Below are positions 11,485 to 19,498 of a stretch of DNA of 33,080 nt, in pieces; position 1 is the stretch's first letter; each line of letters begins with the position of its first letter. The notes under the pieces were generated by a model. The model was given only the letters and a program-made list of their open reading frames with translations, was not told the DNA's origin and searched no databases. The position numbers and the translations under genes are program-made. Source of the stretch: Bryobacterales bacterium (lineage in GTDB: Bacteria > Acidobacteriota > Terriglobia > Bryobacterales > Bryobacteraceae); assembly GCA_016789745.1 (NCBI GenBank), contig JAEUQF010000456.1, forward strand, positions 1 through 33,080, given 5' to 3'.

Positions 11485-13206
11485 ACCTGAGGACCGTTGC
11501 CGTGGCAACCGTACCAGGAACCGCGCCCCGCGTGCCGTATCCGTGCTCAGCCACAGATCGCCCCCATGATCCACGGCCGTTTGCCGTGCCAGGGCCAGCC
11601 CCAAACCCAAACCGTTCCGTTTACCGTGGCTCACAAAGGGTTGGAACAGCTGTTCGCGGATTTCCTCAGGCACCCCGGGGCCCGTATCGGCTACCTCCAC
11701 GATAACCCAGTTGCCCTCGGTGGCCGCGTCCACCCGCACTTCGCCCCCCTGCGGCATTACGTCCAGTGCATTCTGTATCAAGTTGACGAAAACGCCTTCC
11801 AACCGGGTACGCGTTCCCACCAGCGTTATGTGCGGGGGGATCCTCTGCCGGATTGCCACCCCGTGGGACTCGGCCGCATCGCTCAGCCGCGCCACGGCCC
11901 CCGACACCACTTCTTCCAGTGGATGCGGATCGCTCGCCGTCTCGCTCTTCTGACCTTTGCCGACGCGGGTTAGGTCCTCCAGCATTTCCTGTACGCGCCG
12001 CGACGCCCGCAGAATGTTGCCCGTGATGCGTCGGGTATGCTCCGGGCTCGGCTGCGTCTCGGCCAGTAGTTCACACCCTCCGTAGATCGCCGCTAATGGA
12101 TTCCGCAAATCATGGACGATCGAACTGGTCAGACGTCCGATCAGCGCCACCCGCTCCCGCCGCACCAACTCCGCCCGAGCCGCCTGCAGCGATTCGCACA
12201 TCCGGTTGAAGGTCGTGGCCAGGCGGCCCAGTTCGTCGTCGCGGTCTTCGGCCAGACGGTGGCTGTAGTTCTGCATGGCCACCTCCGATGCCGCCGCGTC
12301 CAGATCGCGAATTGGCTTTAGCAGCCGGCTGACCGCGCCGTACGTCAGCAGCAGGCCTACCGCGACCGCCGCCCCCCATAGCAGCAGAATGCGCCGCCGC
12401 ACCGCCGCCAGGCTGCGCCGCGCCTCGGCGAACGATCGCAGAATCCACAGTCGCGCCACCGGTTGCCCGTCCAATCCTTCGAGCACCTGCTCGAAGGGTA
12501 CATACTCCAACCGGCCGTCCGTGACAACGCTTCCCGCCGTTGCCCGACCCAGGTGCCGTGCCACGTTGCCGGTTGCATGGTCGTCCAGCGTCGACCCGAA
12601 GATCTGCCCCCTGGCCAGGAAAATGCACTCGCTGGACCCGCTGCGCGCCTTCAACTCCCGCGCCACCGCGTGGTTGATAGCAAAGCCGCCCACCAGAACG
12701 CCCGTCCGCGCGTTCTGTTCCGGTGCCCCGCCATAGAGCGGCGTCACCACCACCCGATAGAGGACGCTCGTGGCCGTCAGAAACCCGGTCAGCGGCTCCG
12801 GGAACGTCTGCTGGGCCGAGGCCAACAGTATGCCCAAATCTAGTTCCGGCGCCCCGTGTGGCGGATAGCGTTGCAGTACCTGCCCCTTCTGATCCACCAC
12901 GAACAGAAACGATGGCCCGCGGAGTTCCGAGTGCATGCGCGACCAGAATCCCGGGTTTTCCAACAACGCCGGCGAAACTGGAAGTTCGCCCGCCATCGCC
13001 GCCAGGCTCTGCAACTGTTCGGCCCGGGCATCCCAAATCGCCTGGTACGCTTTCGCGCTGCCCTGCGCTTCCCGCAGCAGGCTGGCCGCCGCCTCATTCT
13101 GTACGCTTCGCAGGACCAGGATCCCCAACAAGGCGAACAGCGCCGTAAGCACGACCGAGGTCGATAGCCAGATCTTCCAGAGAAGCGGGATACGGCGCGG
13201 ATTCAC
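11482..13206 (-). CDS. Membrane sensor histidine kinase
   Basis: Two-component sensor of 574 residues. It has a membrane helix at about 13-33, an extracytoplasmic sensor region of about 235 residues (cache-like, with FLFVVDQKGQVLQRYP and GVLVGGFAINHAV), a second helix at about 273-292, and a HAMP linker to about 345. The kinase core follows: HisKA with phosphorylatable His365 in SSIVHDLRNPLAA, then the ATPase boxes N (NLIQNALDVMPQGG), G1 (DTGPGVPEE at 507-515), F (LFQPFVS) and G2 (GLGLGLALA from 532). All catalytic motifs are intact. The start is GTG at 13206 and overlaps the stop of the receiver gene by four bases (GTGA), so the two are translationally coupled. The signal is unknown; the sensor fold resembles small-ligand or redox sensors only loosely. 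Confidence 0.93.
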   Translation of the reverse strand: MNPRRIPLLWKIWLSTSVVLTALFALLGILVLRSVQNEAAASLLREAQGSAKAYQAIWDARAEQLQSLAAMAGELPVSPALLENPGFWSRMHSELRGPSFLFVVDQKGQVLQRYPPHGAPELDLGILLASAQQTFPEPLTGFLTATSVLYRVVVTPLYGGAPEQNARTGVLVGGFAINHAVARELKARSGSSECIFLARGQIFGSTLDDHATGNVARHLGRATAGSVVTDGRLEYVPFEQVLEGLDGQPVARLWILRSFAEARRSLAAVRRRILLLWGAAVAVGLLLTYGAVSRLLKPIRDLDAAASEVAMQNYSHRLAEDRDDELGRLATTFNRMCESLQAARAELVRRERVALIGRLTSSIVHDLRNPLAAIYGGCELLAETQPSPEHTRRITGNILRASRRVQEMLEDLTRVGKGQKSETASDPHPLEEVVSGAVARLSDAAESHGVAIRQRIPPHITLVGTRTRLEGVFVNLIQNALDVMPQGGEVRVDAATEGNWVIVEVADTGPGVPEEIREQLFQPFVSHGKRNGLGLGLALARQTAVDHGGDLWLSTDTARGARFLVRLPRQRSSG

Positions 13207-13616
13207 TTAGGTACTACGCGAAGTTTGGTTGTTTCTCCGCCCAGCAGCGCTTCGACATGCGCACGCAGCCGTAGCGGCGAGAACGGTTTGCGGAAAAATG
13301 CCCCAACTCCCAGTTCGCCCAGCGCCGGTGCCAGTTGCGGATCCGTCTCTCCGCTGGTAACCACTATCGGAGTGGCGGCGAAGCGCTCCGAGCGGCGCAG
13401 TTCGCGGATCCAGGCCAGGCCGTCATTATCGGGAAGTTGGATGTCTGTCACGATGATCAGCAGGTCTTCGGGCGCAACAGTCGCCAGCCGCGCCCGCGCT
13501 TGCCGGACGCCGGCGGCGACTAGCACCTCCGTATCAGCTATCGACTGCAAGGTGATTTCCAGATTCGCCGCGAGTTCGCTCGAATCCTCGACCACCAACA
13601 CCAACCGACGGGACAC
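13203..13616 (-). CDS. Single-domain response regulator (receiver only)
   Basis: A 137-residue CheY-like receiver with no output domain. The acidic pair is Glu10/Asp11 (VVEDSS), the phosphoacceptor is Asp58 in IVTDIQLPDNDG, the switch Thr/Ser is at 87-88 (VVTSGE), and the conserved Lys110 is in FFRKPF. It is the first gene of a coupled pair with the histidine kinase (four-base GTGA overlap). A receiver-only partner usually acts through protein contact or as a phosphate relay or sink; which applies here cannot be told. The OmpR-type regulator 95 bases upstream could be the transcriptional output of the same system. Confidence 0.92.
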   Translation of the reverse strand: MSRRLVLVVEDSSELAANLEITLQSIADTEVLVAAGVRQARARLATVAPEDLLIIVTDIQLPDNDGLAWIRELRRSERFAATPIVVTSGETDPQLAPALGELGVGAFFRKPFSPLRLRAHVEALLGGETTKLRVVPK

Positions 13617-13711
13617 AGGTTATGCCCCCTTTCCCAAATCAAATCTGCGTCCTGCGCAGCAACACCGTTAGGTGGGGTTGTAGCACAGTTCGCTCCTTCG
13701 CCGCAAAATTG

Positions 13712-14392
13712 TTACGGCAAAAAGCGGTACCCCACGCCGTGTACGGTCACAAAATGGCGCGGGGACTCGCTGTCCCGCTCGAACTTTTGCCGCAGCTTTA
13801 CCACGTGCGCATCCACGGTTCGCGTGTTGGGGGACGAATCGTAGCCCCACACCTCGTTGAGGATTACATCACGCGTCAGCGGCCGGTCCGGGTTCTGCAG
13901 GAAGTACACCAGAAGGTTGTACTCCGACGGGGTCATCCGGACTGTGGCGCCGGCCCGAGTCACCACCCGCCGCTCCAGGTCCACCTCCGTATCCGAGAAT
14001 GACAGCCGCTGCGGAGTCTCCGGGGTTGTGCGCCGCAGCACCGCCCGGATGCGCGCCAGCAACTCCCGCCTTCCGAAAGGCTTAACAACGTAGTCGTCGG
14101 CGCCGATTTCGAGCAGCAGAACCTTGTCCACTTCGTCCCCGACCGCGCTGAGGATGATGATGGCCGTCCGTACCTGGGCCGTGCGCAGCCGCTTGCAGAT
14201 CTCCACGCCCGGCAGTCCGGGCAGCCGTAGGTCCACCAGTGCGAGATCCGGCTTATGTTTCAGGGCCCAATCGAGACCTTCGGCGCCATTACCCGCTTGA
14301 TGTACCTGAAAGCCCTCCTGTTCCATCATCACGGCTACGGTGTCCCGCAGGGTTTCGTCGTCGTCGATTACCAGGATGCGCTGCGTCCTCAT
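13712..14392 (-). CDS. OmpR/PhoB-family response regulator
   Basis: DNA-binding regulator of 226 residues. The receiver domain (about 5-118) has Asp10/Asp11, phosphoacceptor Asp54 in LVDLRLPG, Ser82 and Lys104 in VVKPFGRREL. The C-terminal winged helix (about 128-226) shows the family landmarks LTPSE-like MTPSEYNLLVYFLQNP, LTRDVILNEVWGY, RTVDAHVVKLRQKFE and VHGVGYRF. The open frame extends upstream to 14485, but I place the start at the ATG at 14392 because the receiver begins right after it and AAGGA lies 8 bases before it. It heads the minus-strand signalling cluster. It is divergent from the secreted protein gene at 14501, 108 bases away, which could be a target, though no operator repeat was recognised. 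Confidence 0.93.
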   Translation of the reverse strand: MRTQRILVIDDDETLRDTVAVMMEQEGFQVHQAGNGAEGLDWALKHKPDLALVDLRLPGLPGVEICKRLRTAQVRTAIIILSAVGDEVDKVLLLEIGADDYVVKPFGRRELLARIRAVLRRTTPETPQRLSFSDTEVDLERRVVTRAGATVRMTPSEYNLLVYFLQNPDRPLTRDVILNEVWGYDSSPNTRTVDAHVVKLRQKFERDSESPRHFVTVHGVGYRFLP

Positions 14393-14500
14393 CGGGAGGG
14401 TCCTTGCGCACGTGACGGGGGCGCCATGAGTGAATTTTAACGAAACCGCCGCACCGCAATCGACCGCAAACGCATCTTGTAACATGGATCTGGAGACCTC

Positions 14501-15133
14501 ATGAATTTACGAACTCTTCTGTGCGCGGCCCTCATCAGCTCGGTTTCTCTGTTTGCTCAGTACAAAGTCGAGCCCGCGGCCGCTATGCCCGAAGGAGTTC
14601 CGTCCACGTTAGCCGGAGCCCTTGCCAAGGAAGGCCTGAAGATCACGGCCCCAGATGGCAAGGTGCTTGCGCAAGTCTGGTTGCGCACCACTCCTCCTCC
14701 TTCCACCACCGAAAACGAAGACACCGTCACCTGGACGGGTGTCGCCCACGGCGCCTTTATCGGCCTGATTCACTTTCCGGAAAAACATGCCGATCGTAGG
14801 GGTCAGGGGATTGCTCCCGGCCTGTACACCATGCGCCTCAGCTTCTTCCCTGTGAACGGTGACCACCAGGGTGTGGCGCCGCAGCGCGACTTCCTCCTGC
14901 TTTCGAACGCAGCCGAGGATACCGACCCTGCCGCGACACCCAAATTCAATGCCTTAGTCGACGCGAGCAAGAAAGTGTCGAAGACGCCCCACCCGGCCGT
15001 CTTCAGCATGTGGAAGGTCGAGTCCGACTTCAAGCCCGGATTCGACAAGATGGGCGAGAGCGACTATGTTCTCCAGGTGAAGGTGGGCGAACAGCCCATC
15101 GCCATCATCCTGATTGGTAAGGCCGAAGGCTAG
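14501..15133 (+). CDS. Secreted protein of unknown function
   Basis: A 210-residue exported protein I do not recognise. It starts with a classical signal peptide (MNLRTLLCAALISSVSLFAQ, cleavage likely after the Ala or Gln near 19-20). The mature chain looks all-beta: KITAPDGKVLAQVWLR, TVTWTGVAHGAFIGLI, GIAPGLYTMRLSFFPVNGDHQGVAPQRDF and SDYVLQVKVGEQPIAIILIGK. There is no cysteine in the mature part and no catalytic motif. GGAGA lies 5 bases before the ATG. It stands alone between the divergent OmpR-type regulator and the convergent J-domain gene (8 bases between stops). A role under control of that regulator is possible but only inferred from position. Confidence 0.82.
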   Translation: MNLRTLLCAALISSVSLFAQYKVEPAAAMPEGVPSTLAGALAKEGLKITAPDGKVLAQVWLRTTPPPSTTENEDTVTWTGVAHGAFIGLIHFPEKHADRRGQGIAPGLYTMRLSFFPVNGDHQGVAPQRDFLLLSNAAEDTDPAATPKFNALVDASKKVSKTPHPAVFSMWKVESDFKPGFDKMGESDYVLQVKVGEQPIAIILIGKAEG

Positions 15134-15141
15134 TCATTGTT

Positions 15142-16203
15142 CTACGGGTCGAGGCGGCGCACCAGCACTGCCTTCCCCGACCCCAATCCCATGGATTTGC
15201 CAAGGCTGCTCGCTACCCACGCCAGTTCTACTGTATTTGGAGTGAGAAGCGTCAACCGCATTTCTCCCTGTGAGCCGTCCGATCCGCGCCACAAAAAGTT
15301 GCCCGTTTCCTTGCTTCCCCGCCCTTCAAACGTAAACTGCACCTCCGGCGAAATGGCCCGGTCCGGGATTCGATACCGCGCGCGATAGCGTCCGAGCAGT
15401 AGCCCGTTGTCGTCCTCCACCACCGCCTCGATGTACTCAGCCGCGTAGAGCGTTTTCGATGCTCCGGACTGCCGTCGCCCGGCGAAGTACCAAGTCCCCA
15501 CCAGGCCCGGATCCGCTGGCCCTTCCGGCTCCCGCAACTCAACCTGTGAGCCCGAAACGGGTGCTGGAGCCTGGATGACTCCTCCCGGCATTTCTGGCTC
15601 GGGTAGCGGCGCCAACATCGGCGTCATCGCTGGACGCGGCTCTTTGCGGAGTGGTTCGGCCAGCCGCCGCAACGCCGCGTCCCGCTCCTGTTCCAGCAAC
15701 TCGCGCTCCTGGCGCAGCTTTCGCAACTCCGCCTCCAGCCGCTCTTCGTAGTCTGGTCTCTCTCGGTGCGCGGTTTGGGTCGATGAGACGCCCTTCTGCC
15801 TACCGTCACGTGTGGCTTCGGCCGTGCTGGTTACGGTGGGGGAGGCCCCTGCCCCGATGAACCAGATCAAAACCAGGACACTCAAACCCCCTGCCACCCA
15901 ACTGCCATACCGCCTGGCCAGAAGGACAGGCAGAGGCACGGGAGGCGGCGGCAGCGGGGGAGGCTGGAACAACATCGGCAGAGGCGGACCCTCCAGACCC
16001 GCATTGTAGAGCCGGCGCCGATCTGCATGGCTTAACGTTTCGTAAACGTGATTCAGCCGCTGCATCTGGCAGGCCGCCACATGCCGCACTCGTTCATCCT
16101 GTTGCGTATCGGGGTGTAGCAGCTTAGCCAGCCGCTTGTAGGCTTCCCGGATCTCTTCCGCCGTCGCCTCCGGGCCCACCCCCAGTTCGTCGTAGTAGGT
16201 CAT
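15142..16203 (-). CDS. Membrane-anchored J-domain protein with C-terminal beta domain
   Basis: A 353-residue DnaJ-type co-chaperone. Residues 1-68 form a J domain with YYDELGVGPEATAEEI-REAYKRLAKLLHPD; the HPD triad that stimulates Hsp70 is His30-Pro31-Asp32. A proline-rich linker (about 72-95) leads to one membrane helix at about 99-119, then a coiled coil rich in Glu/Arg/Leu (about 150-190), and a C-terminal beta-rich domain (about 235-353, GTWYFAGRRQSG to KAVLVRRLDP). It lacks the Gly/Phe and zinc-finger parts of DnaJ, so it is a specialised (class C) J protein recruiting DnaK to a membrane site. It lies 52 bases downstream of the HerA-like ATPase on the same strand and probably in its operon. 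The C-terminal domain is not assigned to a family. Confidence 0.87.
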   Translation of the reverse strand: MTYYDELGVGPEATAEEIREAYKRLAKLLHPDTQQDERVRHVAACQMQRLNHVYETLSHADRRRLYNAGLEGPPLPMLFQPPPLPPPPVPLPVLLARRYGSWVAGGLSVLVLIWFIGAGASPTVTSTAEATRDGRQKGVSSTQTAHRERPDYEERLEAELRKLRQERELLEQERDAALRRLAEPLRKEPRPAMTPMLAPLPEPEMPGGVIQAPAPVSGSQVELREPEGPADPGLVGTWYFAGRRQSGASKTLYAAEYIEAVVEDDNGLLLGRYRARYRIPDRAISPEVQFTFEGRGSKETGNFLWRGSDGSQGEMRLTLLTPNTVELAWVASSLGKSMGLGSGKAVLVRRLDP

Positions 16204-16255
16204 GCGGAACCGCCCGCATACTCCTCTATCGGCGGAAAGGGGCTCGGGATTTAGC

Positions 16256-18640
16256 CTATTCCGCCACCCACACCAAGGTGCACAGCCGAATTGCGATGTT
16301 GGTCTTCTTCGGCCGGATGGTCACCAGGGAAAATGCCTCCGTCGCGGGGTTCGTGGCCGCCAGTAGCTGCTCGCTTTCCACCTTCAACTGCTCCTCCAGC
16401 TCCGCATACTGCTCTCGTAAGGTCTGCAACGTCTGCTCGGCGAATTCCGATTCCTGCGATTGCTTCCGCATCCGCCCGATCCCTTTTGCCGCAGTCGCCG
16501 CCTTGCCAATCGCCGTCGTCGACTTCCGCGACCCGAACAGCGCGCCCATAATGCCCGTGCCGATCGAAATCACGCTCTCGATGGTCGTGCTCTGCGACTC
16601 CTGCTTTTCCTTTTCCACGTTGTACTCGGCCTTGCGGATCTTCTCTTCGATGGATGCCAGCTTCGGGGCATATTTCTTGCGCAGAAGTTCCACCTGTGCG
16701 TCCCGCTGCTCGCGCACAATCTGCTGTAGATGCACCCGGAAATCGCGCTCCGACTCGTCCGGCTTTGAAATCTCCCCGTAAGACGGGCTCTGGAACAGAT
16801 CGATCTTCTGGTTGGCGAACAGCCAGCCAGCGAACTCCTTGCTCCACGAAGCGTAGCTCTTCGCTTTACAGGCGGCCGGCGGCAGTTCTCCGAACGACGC
16901 CCCATCGAGCGGCGACTTCTCCAACTCATCCACGTCAAACTCCGCCTCCGCGGCGTCCTCCCAACTGACAGGCGTGGCATCGGTTGTAATCGGCGCGACA
17001 ATGTGTACGCTCCGGGTCACGTCGACGCCCTTCTTTGGATCCAGAAACTGTACCGTGGCTGCCCCGAACAGCATCGGCCGGTACGTCACCTCCGCGCCGG
17101 ACGCCGCCCGAGCTGGAGCAAAATACTGCGCCACGTCCGGTGGTAATACCGGGCGGGCGGCGGCTGTCGTCCCCAGCATCGTCGCGGCTTTCCGGTTGTC
17201 GCCAGCGCCAGGGTTGGTCATCGCCGCCTTTTGCGGGTCCATCAGTTGCTTGATCTGCGTGCGCGTCAGCGGACCGCGCAGATAACTCATAGCCCAACGC
17301 GTCTCAAAGATCTGCGGCACGCCGCGATGTACGTTATTCATCAGAAAGATGCGGTTGCCGAGCGCGGAGAGCATCCCGTCCATGGATTTCCGGTCGAAGC
17401 CGCTTCCCGCACTTGCCGCCACGCCTTCCAGACCGTCAAGAACGCGGTTCTTATCGCGCTCGGTCTGCAGCCGCCCGATAAACCAGGTGCCTGCATTTGC
17501 AAGACCTTTGTAGTCAAGATCGACAGGGTTCTGCGTCGCCAGCACCACGCCCAACCCGAACGCGCGAGCCTGCTTCAGCAGTGTTAACAACGGCCGCTTC
17601 GAGGGCGGTTCGCCCACCGGCGGGAAGTAGCCGAAAATCTCGTCCATGTAGAGGATGGCCCGCAGGCTGGTGGTGCCGGATTGCTGGCGCATCCAGCTGA
17701 GCGTCTGGTTCAACAGCAGCGAAACGAAGAACATCCGTTCGCTGTCGTTCAGGTGGGCAATGGACAGGATGGAAAGCCGGGGCTTGCCGGCGGGCGTATA
17801 CAACAGCGACTGGATGTCCAGCGCCTCACCGGTCAGCCAAGCCTCGAAGCCGGGGCTCGCCAGGAGGTTGTTCATCGCCATCGCCAGTTGGAAGCGCTCC
17901 TTGGAGGGAAAGAACGCATCCAGGTCCAATACGCCGATTTTCGTCATGGGCGGCGTCTGCACGTCGTGAATCAGGGTGGCGATATCCAGATTCCGGCCAG
18001 CGCGCCACGCCTGGTCAAACAGATTGGAGAGCAGAATATGCTCGCGGCTCTGGATCGGGTCCGCGTCCACGCCCAGCAGACCCAGCAGAGCGGTGGCAGT
18101 CGCGCTGATCCGTTCCCGGAACAGTTCCCTGTCTTCGATTACAGCCGCCGGAGGTGCCTCGAACGAACGCAGTACCGAAATAGGAATGCCTGCATCACTG
18201 CCCGGAGTGTAGATGGACATGTCGCAAGTGGACCGCAGCGTCCGAATACGCGCCCCATCCTGCTCCCAATTGCCTAGCCCTGTTTTCCATAGCTCCGCCT
18301 GCTGACTCGCAAACTCGTCGGCGGTCAACCCCTTCCGGCGCGCATCGTCTTCATTGATCCAGGGCCGGAAATCCTGCGCTCGCAAGTCCGGAAACGTCAG
18401 CAGCAAATTCCCCAAATCCCCTTTGGGATCAATAATTAGCGCCGGAATGCCGTCCATCGCGGCTTCTTCGAGCAGTCCCAGGCAAAGGCCAGTCTTACCG
18501 CTTCCGGTCATGCCGACACACACCGCGTGTGTCACCAGGTCTCGTGATTCGTAGAGCACGGCCGCGGATTGTTGCTTTCTTGTAGCCAAGTCATACTGAC
18601 GGCCGAGATAAAAAATGCCGAGCTTCTCGTAATCGGGCAT
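16256..18640 (-). CDS. HerA/DUF87-type P-loop ATPase with C-terminal coiled coil
   Basis: A 794-residue ATPase of the HerA/FtsK/VirB4 group. The P-loop GMTGSGKT is at 43-50 and is followed by IPALIIDPKGDLGNLL; Walker B is ILYMDE at 329-334; LATQNPVDLDYKGLANAGTWFIGRLQTERDK at about 368-396 is the typical sensor and arginine region. Together these form one motor domain of about 480 residues with a helical insertion at 90-320. After it come a linker and a long coiled-coil hairpin (about 640-750) interrupted by a Gly/Ala-rich, weakly hydrophobic stretch (ISIGTGIMGALFG and AIGKAATAAKGIG). A short beta part ends the protein. Such proteins are widespread but poorly characterised; DNA translocation is the default guess. 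No NurA or SIR2 partner is adjacent; instead a J-domain membrane protein follows 52 bases downstream. Confidence 0.88.
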   Translation of the reverse strand: MPDYEKLGIFYLGRQYDLATRKQQSAAVLYESRDLVTHAVCVGMTGSGKTGLCLGLLEEAAMDGIPALIIDPKGDLGNLLLTFPDLRAQDFRPWINEDDARRKGLTADEFASQQAELWKTGLGNWEQDGARIRTLRSTCDMSIYTPGSDAGIPISVLRSFEAPPAAVIEDRELFRERISATATALLGLLGVDADPIQSREHILLSNLFDQAWRAGRNLDIATLIHDVQTPPMTKIGVLDLDAFFPSKERFQLAMAMNNLLASPGFEAWLTGEALDIQSLLYTPAGKPRLSILSIAHLNDSERMFFVSLLLNQTLSWMRQQSGTTSLRAILYMDEIFGYFPPVGEPPSKRPLLTLLKQARAFGLGVVLATQNPVDLDYKGLANAGTWFIGRLQTERDKNRVLDGLEGVAASAGSGFDRKSMDGMLSALGNRIFLMNNVHRGVPQIFETRWAMSYLRGPLTRTQIKQLMDPQKAAMTNPGAGDNRKAATMLGTTAAARPVLPPDVAQYFAPARAASGAEVTYRPMLFGAATVQFLDPKKGVDVTRSVHIVAPITTDATPVSWEDAAEAEFDVDELEKSPLDGASFGELPPAACKAKSYASWSKEFAGWLFANQKIDLFQSPSYGEISKPDESERDFRVHLQQIVREQRDAQVELLRKKYAPKLASIEEKIRKAEYNVEKEKQESQSTTIESVISIGTGIMGALFGSRKSTTAIGKAATAAKGIGRMRKQSQESEFAEQTLQTLREQYAELEEQLKVESEQLLAATNPATEAFSLVTIRPKKTNIAIRLCTLVWVAE

Positions 18641-18698
18641 AAGCCACTAGTCTAACGCTCTCTTCCGGCCGCTAGAGCCAAGGGGGGATTTCATCGGC

Positions 18699-18704
18699 TA
18701 TGAT
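18699..18704 (+). promoter_or_regulatory. Candidate -10 element for the SMR pair
   Basis: TATGAT lies 27 bases before the likely TTG start of the first SMR gene and 13 bases before its AGGAG ribosome site, a sensible layout. The -35 region is poor, so this is a weak call. Confidence 0.3.
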
Positions 18705-18730
18705 GGAAGATCCGTCAGGAGTTCGTGGAT

Positions 18731-19132
18731 TTGCCAGACGTTAAGCCATCAGGCTTGGAACGGACAGGATTCCGGTTCACCAAGCGACAGTCGGTCGCGC
18801 TGGTCGCCCTTTGTACCATTCTGGGCGCCGCTGCTCAGATCCTGATTAAGACCGGTGCGAGCACGCTGCAGGGCGCAGGTGTGTTCGCCATGCTTACCAA
18901 TCCTCATATCCTGGCCGGATATGCTCTGTATGGCCTGTTCATGGCCGTGCTCATTCTGGCGCTGCGGGACGGTGAGCTTTCCATTCTTTACCCAGTGATC
19001 TCTCTGACGTTCGTTTGGGTCACGATCCTCTCTGCCGTCCTGTTTCATGAGACGCTCACCGTTTTCAAGCTGATAGGTGTCGCCACGATCGTCTTCGGTG
19101 TCGCGGTCCTGGGAATGGGTCCTAAGCGTTGA
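18731..19132 (+). CDS. Small four-helix SMR/EamA-like membrane protein, subunit 1
   Basis: A 133-residue membrane protein with four predicted helices (about 15-37, 52-75, 80-100 and 105-127), the size and pattern of one small-multidrug-resistance (SMR) unit. The first helix reads LGAAAQILIKTGAS; EmrE's proton-coupling Glu14 is replaced by a small residue, and the A-Q-x-L-x-K arrangement resembles ArnE-type lipid-linked sugar flippases. GELSILYPVISLTFVWVTIL and HETLTVFKLIGVATIVFG are the other family landmarks. The start is uncertain: the frame opens with GTG at 18725, but AGGAG ends only three bases before it, while the in-frame TTG at 18731 has a 9-base spacing, so I prefer TTG. The stop overlaps the next gene by four bases, suggesting a heterodimer. 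The substrate is not known. Confidence 0.83.
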   Translation: MPDVKPSGLERTGFRFTKRQSVALVALCTILGAAAQILIKTGASTLQGAGVFAMLTNPHILAGYALYGLFMAVLILALRDGELSILYPVISLTFVWVTILSAVLFHETLTVFKLIGVATIVFGVAVLGMGPKR

Positions 19133-19482
19133 AGACGCCCATCTCATCCATGCTGCTGGTACTGCTGGCTTCCTTCATTGGAAGCTTCGGTGCCGTATTG
19201 TTGAAGGCCGGTGCTTCGCGGCTCCATCGCGACCTCAAATCGCTGCTGTTCAACTACCGCCTGGCAGGAGGAGCCGCCCTCTTCATCGGCTCCTCCTACT
19301 TCTTCGTCCTCGGCGTCCGGCAGGGAGAACTTACCGTGCTCTACCCGCTCAACGCCGTCGGCTATGTGTGGACGCTCGTTTGGTCCCGCCTGTTCTTTGG
19401 GGAGCCGTTCACCAGATTCAAGTTCATCGGGCTGGCGCTGATCCTCTCCGGAATTGTCATTCTGTTCGCGGGCGGTCGGTAA
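19129..19482 (+). CDS. Small four-helix SMR/EamA-like membrane protein, subunit 2
   Basis: Second member of the pair, 117 residues, again four membrane helices. It is a paralogue of subunit 1: LLKAGASRLH matches LIKTGASTLQ, and GELTVLYPLNAVGYVWTLVW matches GELSILYPVISLTFVWVTIL. No Glu occurs in helix 1. The proposed TTG start at 19129 overlaps the upstream TGA (TTGA); an ATG at 19150 would still keep helix 1. Paired SMR proteins such as ArnE/ArnF work as heterodimers with opposite topology, and a polyprenyl-phosphate sugar or other lipid is a fair guess for the cargo. No arn genes are nearby, so the ArnEF name is not applied. It converges on the AAA+ gene, with 14 bases between stops. Confidence 0.83.
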   Translation: MKTPISSMLLVLLASFIGSFGAVLLKAGASRLHRDLKSLLFNYRLAGGAALFIGSSYFFVLGVRQGELTVLYPLNAVGYVWTLVWSRLFFGEPFTRFKFIGLALILSGIVILFAGGR

Positions 19483-19498
19483 GGCCTGCCCGGGGCCT
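19482..19498. terminator. Possible short bidirectional hairpin between converging genes
   Basis: AGGCC and GGCCT form a 5-base stem around a 7-base loop in the 14-base gap between the SMR and AAA+ stop codons. There is no T-run on either side, so it is a weak candidate. Confidence 0.25.

Noticed and set aside
11496..11509. Palindrome GTTGCCGTGGCAAC
   Set aside because: It lies in the coding end of the histidine kinase, has a two-base centre and no T-run; it is more likely coding coincidence than a terminator or operator.
14393..14485. N-terminal extension of the OmpR regulator by 31 residues
   Set aside because: The receiver fold begins at the ATG at 14392, which has a ribosome site; the extension has no domain and would fill most of the divergent promoter gap.
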